NCBI GenBank assembly: GCA_027625125.1
Contig: JAQBXG010000022.1
Span: 1 to 13,892 of the forward strand
From: Pseudomonadota bacterium
GTDB taxonomy: Bacteria; Pseudomonadota; Alphaproteobacteria; UBA2966; CAIVPW01
DNA length: 13,892 nt
Reading direction: 5' to 3'
Made by a program: the position numbers and the translations under genes. Below are positions 1-7,502 of the stretch, in pieces (position 1 is the first letter of the stretch; every line of letters begins with the position of its first letter). A model generated the notes under the pieces. The model was given only the letters and a program-made list of their open reading frames with translations, had not been told where the DNA came from and made no database searches.

Positions 1-25
1 AGACTCGCACGTCCAGCGCTTCGCG

Positions 26-45
26 GGAATCCCAAACCGGATTCC
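26..45. repeat. 7-bp inverted repeat
   Basis: GGAATCC at 26-32 and GGATTCC at 39-45 form a perfect 7-bp dyad around a 6-base spacer. It could be a small hairpin at the 3' end of an upstream transcript or a protein-binding dyad. No T-run follows, so it is not a standard intrinsic terminator. Confidence 0.45.
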
Positions 46-74
46 AATGTCAGGGTCAATCCACTAGCAGAGCC

Positions 75-110
75 GGTGGCGGATGCCACCGCCTCAACGG
101 TGGCTATTAT
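75..110 (+). terminator. Overlapping hairpins, possible terminator of an upstream gene
   Basis: GGTGGC (75-80) can pair with GCCACC (85-90) around the loop GGAT. Alternatively GCCACCG (85-91) can pair with CGGTGGC (98-104) around a 6-base loop. The arm at 85-90 is shared, so the hairpins exclude each other. The second is followed by TATTAT (105-110), a weak T-rich tail, so it could be an intrinsic terminator for a gene left of the window. The first hairpin would then act as an antiterminator. The tail is poor and the role is inferred. Confidence 0.35.
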
Positions 111-224
111 CAACCACCAATCGTCGGTCCAATACTGCTACTGGAGATGAACCAACCATACCAAATATATGATTTTGATACACTTCACTTGACCGTCCGC
201 GTGTTGGCACGAGTGTTGCGATGT

Positions 225-266
225 TTGGACCGAAGAAGTTGGACCGAAGATGTTGGAGCGAAGGTG
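225..266 (+). repeat. Three tandem 14-bp repeats in the cold-shock gene leader
   Basis: Three consecutive 14-bp units start at 225, 239 and 253. The first is TTGGACCGAAGAAG, the second differs at one position (GATG ending), and the third is a more degenerate TTGGAGCGAAGGTG. The period is not a multiple of three, and the block ends 62 bases before the ATG at 329. It is therefore more likely leader or operator sequence than coding sequence, which argues against starting the cold-shock protein at 221. Confidence 0.7.
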
Positions 267-328
267 GTCAACAGGCGAAGCGACCATCGCCGGCGGGCAA
301 CCCCCGGACGCAGCCAAAGGGCATCGAG

Positions 329-541
329 ATGCAGACCGGAACAGTAAAGTCGTATAACGGCGACATGGGGTACGGATACATTGCCCCCGACGACGGCTTG
401 CCGGATGTATTCGTGCACTTCACCGCCCTGGACCTTTCCGGCGTCAAATCGCTCGGCAAGGGGCAGCTGGTCGTGTTCCTTGCGGTCCGCGAAGGGGGCA
501 TCGTCCGCGCCACCAACCTGCGGGTCGCGGTCGCAGCCTGA
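329..541 (+). CDS. Cold-shock-domain (CspA-like) nucleic-acid-binding protein, divergent
   Basis: A 70-residue protein the size of a single cold-shock domain, a five-stranded OB-fold that binds single-stranded RNA or DNA and typically acts as an RNA chaperone in the cytoplasm. The family plan is visible: GTVK at the start, an RNP1-like GYGYIAPDD (about residues 15-23), an RNP2-like DVFVHFTAL (about 26-34), and a KSLGKGQLVVF strand. The ATG at 329 is preferred over an in-frame ATG at 221 because AAAGG (316-320) lies 8 bases upstream, the protein then has the normal family length, and the extra 36 residues would run through out-of-phase DNA repeats. It is unusual in that the family's KWFN becomes KSYN and KGFGFI becomes MGYGYI, so a key tryptophan is lost and several phenylalanines are tyrosines. 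Binding may be weaker or differently tuned. Whether it is cold-induced cannot be told from sequence. Confidence 0.85.
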   Translation: MQTGTVKSYNGDMGYGYIAPDDGLPDVFVHFTALDLSGVKSLGKGQLVVFLAVREGGIVRATNLRVAVAA

Positions 542-813
542 GGCCGGAGCCTCCTCCCACTCCGCCTCGGGCGCACCCTTGTGGACAGGCAAGTCGACCA
601 GCCCAACCACAACGGGTGGTGTCCGATATTCTGTCACACCCATGTTCTGCCGTGCGCTGTTTTTGTGGTATCCGCTCACAGCAGAGTGATAGGTTTGGCC
701 TGCGCCGCTGTCCGGGTCCGGCATCATGATGGCGGCACCAGCTGCCGGCGCGAGGCGGCGGCGCGTTGTACGGTGCGTTGCGCCGTCCCGGCGCAACAAA
801 CGGGTACTCCGTC
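542..813. other. Intergenic gap between cold-shock and pentapeptide genes
   Basis: These 272 bases have no credible gene; open frames on both strands lack recognisable protein features. Right after the cold-shock stop a 5-bp stem, GAGGC (540-544) with GCCTC (549-553), closes a CGGA loop, but no T-run follows, so it is weak as a terminator. The T-rich piece TGTTTTTGTGG (about 659-669) followed by GTGATAGG (about 687-694) is the only promoter-like part. The match to consensus is poor. Confidence 0.4.
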
Positions 814-2115
814 ATGGCGATCACGCCCCAGGAATTCGCCGACACGATACTGGCGCACCAGAAGTTTGTCCGCGGCCGGCCCGGGGGGCGTGGTGCTGAA
901 CTTCGCAACATCAATCTGTCCGGACTCCGGTTCCCGAACATCAATCTGTCCGGGGAGATCCTGTCGGGAATCAATCTGAGCCGCAGCAGCCTGCACAGGG
1001 CGGATTTCAGTTTTGCGGACCTGTTTTGCGCCAATCTGAGCGGGTCGGATTCGCGCGGCGTCAATTTCTACCGTGCCGATCTTCGCGGGGCGCAGATGCA
1101 TGGCGCAAAGATGCAAGGCGCCAACCTCAGCGAGGCGGACCTGCGGCCCGGCCAGATAGCGGGCGGCGCCAGCGCGACCACCGGTGACGGCGTGACCCGG
1201 CGCAGTTCGCGGGCCGACCTGTCGGAAAGCAATCTCGACAAGGCGAACCTGAACGGCGCCAATTTGACAGAGACCGACATGGCGGCGGCGTCGCTGCGCG
1301 GCGCGTCCCTGGCGCGGACGCAGATTGTTCGGACCAATCTGACCAGCGCCGACCTCACCGGCGCCAACCTCGAAGGCGCGCGGGTCCAGAACGCCGACTT
1401 CTCGAACTGCTCGATGGCCCATGCCAACGTCAAGTTCAGCAAGTTCACCGGCGTCAACCTGAATGGCGTAAACCTGAAAGATGTCGATTTTTCCGGTGCG
1501 GAAACCAAGGATTCCCTGGTCGCCAAGCGCGTCGACAACCTCCCGGTCGATGTACAGGAAGTATTGAAAGCCCACGCCCAATGGAATTCCACCGGCGGTC
1601 GCCATGGGGCGCGCGCCGACCTGTCTGACCAGGACCTTCGGGACGCCGATTTTACCGGCATGACGCTGCACGCAGCGAACTTTGCCCGCTCGGACCTCAG
1701 CGGCGCCAGCATGTCGAAGGCGATGTTGATGTTTGTCGACTTTTCCGACGCAAACCTGGAATCGGCCGACCTGAGCTTTGCCGATTTGCGCGGCGCGGTT
1801 CTCACCCGCGCGCGGCTGCAAGGCGCGAATCTGCGCCGGGCGCTGTTCAATCCCGTCGCCATTCGCGATGCCGAGGGCAAACCCACCGGGCGCGCGTGGC
1901 CGTCGTCGCTGCTGAATGCGGGCCTGGCCGGGGCCGACCTCGCCGACGCAGACCTGCGCGGCGCCAACCTCGCCGGCACCGATCTTTCCAGCGCCAATCT
2001 CAGCCGCGCCAATCTAGACGGGGCGATCGTCACGGGCGCGAGCTTCATCGGCGCCGTGCTGACCGACGCGGTGCTGCCCGAAGGGATGCCCAAACAGCAA
2101 CCGGAGCCCGGCTGA
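814..2115 (+). CDS. Pentapeptide-repeat protein with two repeat blocks
   Basis: A 433-residue protein dominated by A(D/N)LxG-type pentapeptides, which fold as a square right-handed beta-helix. No signal peptide or membrane segment is seen, so it is probably cytoplasmic. A short cap (about 1-30, with AHQKF and GGRGAEL) precedes a first repeat block to about 230. A non-repeat linker (about 230-264) carries a second cap-like motif (AHAQW, GARADLS), and a second block runs to about 425. Loops interrupt both blocks, at about 111-130 and 345-367, the latter with DAEGKPTGRAWP. The cap motif is, from memory, common in alphaproteobacterial pentapeptide proteins. The ATG at 814 is chosen because the cap begins there. 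A TTG at 766 would add 16 residues, and neither start has a strong ribosome-binding site. Function is unknown: some family members mimic DNA and protect gyrase, but most have no assigned role. Confidence 0.85.
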   Translation: MAITPQEFADTILAHQKFVRGRPGGRGAELRNINLSGLRFPNINLSGEILSGINLSRSSLHRADFSFADLFCANLSGSDSRGVNFYRADLRGAQMHGAKMQGANLSEADLRPGQIAGGASATTGDGVTRRSSRADLSESNLDKANLNGANLTETDMAAASLRGASLARTQIVRTNLTSADLTGANLEGARVQNADFSNCSMAHANVKFSKFTGVNLNGVNLKDVDFSGAETKDSLVAKRVDNLPVDVQEVLKAHAQWNSTGGRHGARADLSDQDLRDADFTGMTLHAANFARSDLSGASMSKAMLMFVDFSDANLESADLSFADLRGAVLTRARLQGANLRRALFNPVAIRDAEGKPTGRAWPSSLLNAGLAGADLADADLRGANLAGTDLSSANLSRANLDGAIVTGASFIGAVLTDAVLPEGMPKQQPEPG

Positions 2116-2158
2116 CCGGACTTCGCAGCCCCCCGCCGTCGTGATACCGTCGCCGGCG

Positions 2159-2677
2159 ATGCGCCCGCTCGTACCATTGCCGTCCTTTCCGGCCGCCGCC
2201 GCGCGGGCGGCGTCCCTTTGCGCCGCCGCGTTCTTGGTGGCGGGGCTGGCAATCGCACCGGCCGCCCAGGCGGGTTTCTACGAAGGTCTGGTCGCCGCCC
2301 AGAACGAAGACTGGGAAACCGCGCTGACCGAATGGCTGCCGATCGCCGAAGCCGGCAACCCCGGCGCCCAGAGCGGCCTGGGCGACATGTACGCCCGCGG
2401 CCTCGGCGTCGAGCAGAACCAGGCCGAGGCAATGCGCTGGCACTTTCTGGCCGCGCGCCAGGGGGTCGGCAAGAGCGCGTTTTTTATCGGACTGGCCTTG
2501 GCGGCCGGAAACGGGATCGCAAAAGACGTTGTCCATGGTGCCGCCTGGTTGCTGATCGCCGACCGTCTGGGCCAACTGGAAGCACGCGAAGCGTACAGCT
2601 TTGTCCGGGTTTCGCTGAGCGCGGCGCAAGAGGCGGAAGCCCGCGCCATTGCCGACGGGTGGGAGCCGGCGGGCTAG
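2159..2677 (+). CDS. Exported Sel1-like repeat protein
   Basis: A 172-residue protein with a probable N-terminal signal peptide: a long Ala/Leu-rich hydrophobic stretch ending in AAQA, with likely cleavage after residue 38. The mature part carries Sel1-type helical repeats, best seen in GDMYARGLGVEQNQAEAMRW followed by AARQG (about residues 77-104), with a degenerate repeat around GLALAAGNGIAKD. Sel1 repeats are TPR-like alpha/alpha scaffolds for protein-protein contacts, here probably in the periplasm. The ATG at 2159 is preferred; a GTG at 2141 would add six residues. No good Shine-Dalgarno sequence is seen. The gene starts 43 bases after the pentapeptide gene, so the two may be cotranscribed. 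C21 does not sit in a convincing lipobox. No specific partner can be named. Confidence 0.75.
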   Translation: MRPLVPLPSFPAAAARAASLCAAAFLVAGLAIAPAAQAGFYEGLVAAQNEDWETALTEWLPIAEAGNPGAQSGLGDMYARGLGVEQNQAEAMRWHFLAARQGVGKSAFFIGLALAAGNGIAKDVVHGAAWLLIADRLGQLEAREAYSFVRVSLSAAQEAEARAIADGWEPAG

Positions 2678-2864
2678 CCGCCTCCCCGCCTGCCGCCTGC
2701 TGCAGCGAAGACCGGCCGGCCCGAATCGAAAAAGTGTGAAAATCCGGGCGGAACCAGCCATATTGGGGCCACCGGAACGCCCGGCGCCGGAAACGGGGCC
2801 GCGGCGCATGGCTCGTCGCGCCCAAACCGGCGCGCGACAACACAGGGAATCGCCGGAATCGACG
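2678..2864. other. Intergenic region upstream of gltB
   Basis: These 187 bases probably carry the gltBD promoter. The least GC-rich part is around AAAAAGTGTGAAAATCC (about 2729-2745), with CATATT at about 2758-2763 as a possible -10 element. No sigma-54 element (TGGCAC-N5-TTGCA type) was found. No strong terminator for the Sel1 gene is visible. Confidence 0.35.
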
Positions 2865-5800
2865 ATGCGTCACGGACCGCCACCGCCCCAGGGCCTGTAC
2901 CACCCCCGCAACGAACGCGATTCGTGCGGCATCGGGTTTGTCGCCAACATCGCCGGCGACAAGAGCCACCGCATCGTCGAGCAAGGTCTGGAGATTCTGG
3001 TCAACCTCACCCACCGCGGCGCTGTCGGCTTCGATCCGAACATGGGTGACGGCGCCGGGCTGTTGCTGCAAATGCCCGACGGGTTTCTGCGTGCGGTCGC
3101 TCCGGCGGCGGGGATCGAGCTGCCACGGCCCGGGTACTACGGGGCCGGCAACGTGTTCCTGCCACGGGATGCCGCCGCGCGCGCCGCGTGCGAATCGGAA
3201 ATCGCCCGCCATGTCGCCGCCGAAGGACAGACACTGCTCGGCTGGCGAGACGTTCCGGTCCACAGCGATATCCTCAGCGACAGCGTGCGGGAAACCGAAC
3301 CGGTCATCCGGCAGCTCTTGGTCGGACGCGGCGATTGCGCCGACCAGGATGCATTCGAGCGCAAGCTGTTTGTGATCCGCAAGCTTGTCGAGCGCGCAGT
3401 CGCCGAGCGCGGCGACGAAACGGCGGAGTTCTATATCTGTACGCTGTCGTCGCGGGTCCTAGCCTACAAGGGCATGTTGCTGGCGCGCGATGTCGGCCCC
3501 TACTACGACGACCTGTCCGATTCACGTCTCACCAGTTGCCTGGCGTTGGTCCACCAGCGGTTTTCGACCAACACGTTCCCAAGCTGGAGCCTCGCGCAGC
3601 CGTTCCGCATGATCTGCCATAACGGCGAGATCAATACGTTGCGCGGCAACGTCAACTGGATGAACGCCCGCCGCACGGCAATGCGCTCCGAGCTGTTCGG
3701 CGACGACCTCGAAAAACTCTGGCCGTTGATTCCCGAAGGCCAGTCCGATTCGGCGGGATTCGACAACACCCTCGAACTGCTGGTGCAGGGCGGCTATCCC
3801 CTCGCCCACGCGATGATGTTGCTGATCCCCGAGGCGTGGGAAGGCAACGTGCTGATGGATCCGGCGCGGAAGGCGTTCTACGAATACCACGCCGCGCTGA
3901 TGGAACCATGGGACGGCCCGGCCTCGATCGGGTTCACCGACGGACGCCAGATCGGCGGCACCCTGGACCGCAACGGATTGCGCCCGTCACGGTATCTGGT
4001 CACCGACGACGGAGTTGCGGTGTTGGCCTCGGAAATTGGCGTGCTTTCGATTCCGAACAACCGCATCGTCAAGAAGTGGCGATTGCAGCCGGGCAAGATG
4101 CTGCTGATCGACACCGAACAGGGCCGCATCATCGACGACGCCGAGATCAAGGCCGACCTCGCCGCTGCCTATCCGTACCAGCAGATTCTCGACCGCACCC
4201 AGATTCGCGTCGAACGGCTGCCGGAATGTCCGCCTTCGTATCCCGATGCGGCGGCGACGCTGCTCGATCGCCAACAGGCGTTCGGCTACACCCAGGAAGA
4301 CACCAAGTTCCTGATGGCGCCGATGGCGAACGACGGCGCCGAAGCGACCGGATCGATGGGCAACGACACGCCGATTGCGGCGATGTCCGACCGCGCCAAG
4401 CTGCTCTACAACTACTTTCGTCAGAATTTCGCCCAGGTGACGAACCCGGCCATCGATCCGATTCGCGAATCGTTGGTGATGAGCCTCGTCACGCTGATTG
4501 GCCCGCGCCCCAATCTGCTCGACCTCGGCGACAGGGACGGCCACATGCGGCTCGAGGCCCAACACCCGATTCTGACCAATCACGACCTCGAAAAAATCCG
4601 CAACATCGCCGCCAACGCCACCATCACCGGCGGCAGGTTCCGCGCCGCGACGCTCGACATCACCTATCCGGCCGCCCTTGGGCCCGCCGGAATGAAACCG
4701 GCGATCGACGCGCTTCTGGCAATGGCGGAATCGGCGATCGCCGAATCCGACAACGTCATCATCCTGTCGGACCGGGCGCTGTCAGCAGACCGTATCGCGA
4801 TCCCGGCGCTGCTGGCGACCGGGGCGGTACATCATCACTTGGTGCGCAAAGGTCTGCGCACGTTGACCGGCCTGGTGGTCGAAACCGGCGAAGCCCGCGA
4901 AATCCATCATTTCTGCCTGCTCGGCGGCTACGGCGCCGAGGCGATCAACCCGTGGCTCGCGTTTGAAACGCTGGACCACATGGCCGAAACCGGCGAACTG
5001 GACGACGGCGTCGACGCCGCGAAAGCCCGGGCGAACTATCTGAAAGCCGCCGCCAAGGGCATGCTGAAGGTGATGTCGAAAATGGGCATCTCGACCTGGC
5101 AGTCGTATTGCGGCGCACAGATATTCGATGCGGTCGGACTGCGGCAGTCGTTTGTCGACGAATATTTCTTCGGTACCCACAGCGCCATCGAAGGCATCGG
5201 CATCGAAGAAGTGGCCGAGGAAACCGTGCAACGCCATCGCGACGCATTTGGTGCCGCGCCCGTTCTTGAAACCATGCTCGACCCCGGCGGCGACTACCAG
5301 TTCCGGCTGCGCGGCGAACGCCATTACTGGACGCCGGAATCCGTCGCCACATTGCAGCACGCGGTGCGCGGCAACGCGGCGGATCAGTATCGCGCATTCG
5401 CCGCATCGATCAACGACCAGTCGGAACGAATGATGACGCCGCGCGGGCTGTTCGCCTTCAAGAACGACGCCACAGCGGTGCCGCTCGACGAAGTCGAGCC
5501 GGCTTCCGAAATCGTTCGGCGTTTCGCCACCGGCGCGATGTCATTCGGTTCGATTTCGCGCGAGGCACATACGACATTGGCAATCGCGATGAATCGGATC
5601 GGCGGCCGATCGAACACCGGCGAAGGCGGCGAGGAAGTCGACCGCTTCACGCCATTGCCGAACGGCGATTCGATGCGCTCGTCGATCAAGCAGGTCGCAT
5701 CGGGAAGGTTCGGGGTAACGACCGAATACCTCGTCAATTCCGACATGATGCAAATCAAGGTCGCACAGGGCGCGAAGCCCGGCGAAGGCGGCCAACTTCC

Positions 5801-7499
5801 CGGCCACAAGGTCGACGCGACCATCGCCGCGGTTCGACACTCGACGCCGGGGGTCGGACTGATCTCGCCGCCGCCGCACCACGACATCTATTCAATCGAG
5901 GACCTGGCGCAGTTGATCTTCGATCTGAAAAACGTAAATCCGCGCGGCCAGGTCAGTGTAAAGCTGGTGTCCGAAATCGGCGTCGGCACTGTCGCCGTCG
6001 GCGTGTCCAAGGCCCGGTCCGACCATGTGACGATCGCCGGCGCATCCGGCGGCACCGGTGCCAGCCCGCTGACCTCGATCAAGCACGCGGGGTCGCCGTG
6101 GGAAATGGGCCTCGCGGAGACTCACCAGACCCTGGTCCTGAACCGCCTGCGCGGACGTATCACCGTCCAGGTCGACGGCGGCATTCGCACCGGACGGGAC
6201 GTCGTGATCGGCGCGATGCTCGGCGCCGACGAGTTCGGCTTTTCGACTGCGCCATTGATCGCGGCCGGCTGCATCATGATGCGCAAGTGCCACCTGAACA
6301 CCTGCCCGGTCGGCATCGCGACGCAGGACCCGGTTCTGCGGAAGCGGTTCACCGGCACCCCGGAGCACGTCGTCAACTATTTCTTCTTCGTCGCCGAGGA
6401 AGTCCGCGAATTGATGGCCGAACTCGGCTTCCGCAAATTCGAGAACATGATCGGGCACTCGGAACGGCTCAACATGGCGCGCGGCATCCACCATTTCAAG
6501 GCGCGCGGAATCGACCTTAGCCGTCTGCTGGCGACACCGAAACCGGCGCCCGGTGTGGCGATCAGCAACACCGAGCGGCAACACCATGAGATCGACAACG
6601 TTCTGGACCGCACGCTGATCCGCGAGGCGGCGTCGGCGCTGGAACAGGGCGAGCCGGTACAACTCGCGCATCCGATCCGCAATTCCGACCGCACGACCGG
6701 CGCGATGCTGTCCGGCGAGGTGGCGCTTCGCTACGGGCACGGGGGCTTGCCGGACGATACGATTCATATCCGCTTCACCGGCACCGCGGGGCAAAGTTTC
6801 GGCGCCTGGGCGGCGCACGGCGTCACGCTGGAACTTGCCGGCGACGCCAACGACTACACCGGCAAGGGCCTGTCCGGCGGGCGGCTGATCGTCTACCCGC
6901 CCGAAGACAGCGCCATCGTGCCCGAAGAAAGCATGGTCGTCGGGAACGTCGTCCTGTACGGCGCCATCGGCGGCGAATGCTATTTTCGCGGCATCGCCGC
7001 CGAACGCTTCGCGGTCCGCAATTCCGGCGCGTGGGCGGTGGTTGAGGGCGTCGGCGATCACGGATGCGAATACATGACCGGCGGCGTGGTCGTCGTCATC
7101 GGCCCGACCGGCCGCAACTTCGCGGCCGGCATGTCCGGCGGTCTTGCGTATGTGCTCGACGAGGACGGCAACTTCGACGTCAAGGTCAACCCCGAAATGG
7201 TCGAAGTGGAATCGATCGTCGATGATCGGGGGGCGGCGGAGCGCAAGGCGGCCGAATCTGAATCCGACGGTCTCGCCGCGCTCGCCACGGACATGCTGGG
7301 CCAGGACGCGGCGCGACTGCACGCCTTGCTGCGCAACCACGCCCACTATACCAGCAGCGCCAAGGCGCGGGAAATCCTCGACAACTGGGACATCACCCTG
7401 CCCCGCTTCCGCAAGGTCATTCCGGTGGACTACCGTCGCGCGCTGGAGCAGCTCCGCAAGGACGCGGTCACGGAACCGGCCCGGGCGGTCGGGAGCTAG
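2865..7499 (+). CDS. gltB: Glutamate synthase (NADPH) large (alpha) subunit
   Basis: A 1544-residue cytoplasmic enzyme that takes ammonia from glutamine and transfers it through an internal tunnel to 2-oxoglutarate, making glutamate (the GOGAT half of GS-GOGAT assimilation). Order of domains: a class-II glutamine amidotransferase with the N-terminal nucleophile Cys21 in RDSCGIGF, plus RFSTNTFP (about 231) and NGEINT (from 253); a central linking domain; an FMN/2-oxoglutarate synthase domain from about 886 (GAMSFGSISREAH); a 3Fe-4S cluster with cysteines 1136, 1142 and 1147 (C-x5-C-x4-C); and a C-terminal beta-helix domain with GLSGGR and GxMSGG motifs (from about 1328). Known family members lose a propeptide to expose the cysteine; here it would be 20 residues. 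The ATG at 2865 is chosen for that reason and for GGA 9 bases upstream. The frame is open from 2649, but that part overlaps the Sel1 gene and looks non-coding. All key residues are intact. Confidence 0.97.
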   Translation: MRHGPPPPQGLYHPRNERDSCGIGFVANIAGDKSHRIVEQGLEILVNLTHRGAVGFDPNMGDGAGLLLQMPDGFLRAVAPAAGIELPRPGYYGAGNVFLPRDAAARAACESEIARHVAAEGQTLLGWRDVPVHSDILSDSVRETEPVIRQLLVGRGDCADQDAFERKLFVIRKLVERAVAERGDETAEFYICTLSSRVLAYKGMLLARDVGPYYDDLSDSRLTSCLALVHQRFSTNTFPSWSLAQPFRMICHNGEINTLRGNVNWMNARRTAMRSELFGDDLEKLWPLIPEGQSDSAGFDNTLELLVQGGYPLAHAMMLLIPEAWEGNVLMDPARKAFYEYHAALMEPWDGPASIGFTDGRQIGGTLDRNGLRPSRYLVTDDGVAVLASEIGVLSIPNNRIVKKWRLQPGKMLLIDTEQGRIIDDAEIKADLAAAYPYQQILDRTQIRVERLPECPPSYPDAAATLLDRQQAFGYTQEDTKFLMAPMANDGAEATGSMGNDTPIAAMSDRAKLLYNYFRQNFAQVTNPAIDPIRESLVMSLVTLIGPRPNLLDLGDRDGHMRLEAQHPILTNHDLEKIRNIAANATITGGRFRAATLDITYPAALGPAGMKPAIDALLAMAESAIAESDNVIILSDRALSADRIAIPALLATGAVHHHLVRKGLRTLTGLVVETGEAREIHHFCLLGGYGAEAINPWLAFETLDHMAETGELDDGVDAAKARANYLKAAAKGMLKVMSKMGISTWQSYCGAQIFDAVGLRQSFVDEYFFGTHSAIEGIGIEEVAEETVQRHRDAFGAAPVLETMLDPGGDYQFRLRGERHYWTPESVATLQHAVRGNAADQYRAFAASINDQSERMMTPRGLFAFKNDATAVPLDEVEPASEIVRRFATGAMSFGSISREAHTTLAIAMNRIGGRSNTGEGGEEVDRFTPLPNGDSMRSSIKQVASGRFGVTTEYLVNSDMMQIKVAQGAKPGEGGQLPGHKVDATIAAVRHSTPGVGLISPPPHHDIYSIEDLAQLIFDLKNVNPRGQVSVKLVSEIGVGTVAVGVSKARSDHVTIAGASGGTGASPLTSIKHAGSPWEMGLAETHQTLVLNRLRGRITVQVDGGIRTGRDVVIGAMLGADEFGFSTAPLIAAGCIMMRKCHLNTCPVGIATQDPVLRKRFTGTPEHVVNYFFFVAEEVRELMAELGFRKFENMIGHSERLNMARGIHHFKARGIDLSRLLATPKPAPGVAISNTERQHHEIDNVLDRTLIREAASALEQGEPVQLAHPIRNSDRTTGAMLSGEVALRYGHGGLPDDTIHIRFTGTAGQSFGAWAAHGVTLELAGDANDYTGKGLSGGRLIVYPPEDSAIVPEESMVVGNVVLYGAIGGECYFRGIAAERFAVRNSGAWAVVEGVGDHGCEYMTGGVVVVIGPTGRNFAAGMSGGLAYVLDEDGNFDVKVNPEMVEVESIVDDRGAAERKAAESESDGLAALATDMLGQDAARLHALLRNHAHYTSSAKAREILDNWDITLPRFRKVIPVDYRRALEQLRKDAVTEPARAVGS
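7491..7495 (+). promoter_or_regulatory. Ribosome-binding site of gltD inside the gltB end
   Basis: GGGAG lies 7 bases before the gltD ATG and within the last codons of gltB. The arrangement suggests translational coupling, which would keep the two subunits in balance. Confidence 0.6.
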
Positions 7500-7502
7500 G
7501 CG

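Larger units (their letters stand above)
1..328. other. Non-coding leader region upstream of the cold-shock gene
   Basis: No convincing gene is seen here. One frame is open from the window edge to a TGA at 148-150 (49 codons), but its translation resembles no protein I know. Short ORFs from 147 and 221 have arginine-rich, shadow-like composition. The region holds a 7-bp inverted repeat (26-32/39-45), two overlapping hairpins (75-104), an AT-rich stretch (about 158-190) and a triple 14-bp repeat (225-266). The AT-rich stretch is the most promoter-like part, but I could not pair good -35 and -10 hexamers: TTGACC at 189-194 has AGTGTT 17 bases downstream, a poor -10. The long structured leader would fit the long 5' UTRs known for some cold-shock mRNAs, but that is inference. 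Confidence 0.5.

Noticed and set aside
1..150. Open frame from the window edge to the TGA at 148-150 as the tail of a gene
   Set aside because: Its 49 residues resemble nothing known and contain the hairpin region. The other frames there are equally uninformative.
189..217. TTGACC with AGTGTT 17 bases downstream as a sigma-70 promoter for the cold-shock gene
   Set aside because: The -35 is good but the -10 matches poorly, and the downstream transcript would begin inside the tandem repeats. Not listed as a promoter.
221..328. N-terminal extension of the cold-shock protein
   Set aside because: It runs through 14-bp DNA repeats out of codon phase, while the ATG at 329 has a good ribosome-binding site and gives the family length.
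185..799. 204-codon minus-strand frame over the cold-shock gene and following gap
   Set aside because: No recognisable features, and it covers a confident plus-strand gene.
724..1821. Long minus-strand open frame opposite the pentapeptide gene with its own periodic pattern
   Set aside because: Its repeats (such as QVGA-type units) are the mirror of the A(D/N)LxG codons on the plus strand. The plus-strand product is a recognisable family.
2649..2864. In-frame 72-residue N-terminal extension of GltB
   Set aside because: It overlaps the Sel1 gene, has low-complexity composition, and would put the catalytic cysteine far from the normal propeptide distance.
3836..4966. 376-codon plus-strand open frame in another frame of gltB
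   Set aside because: Arginine- and proline-rich shadow of the gltB frame with no domain features.
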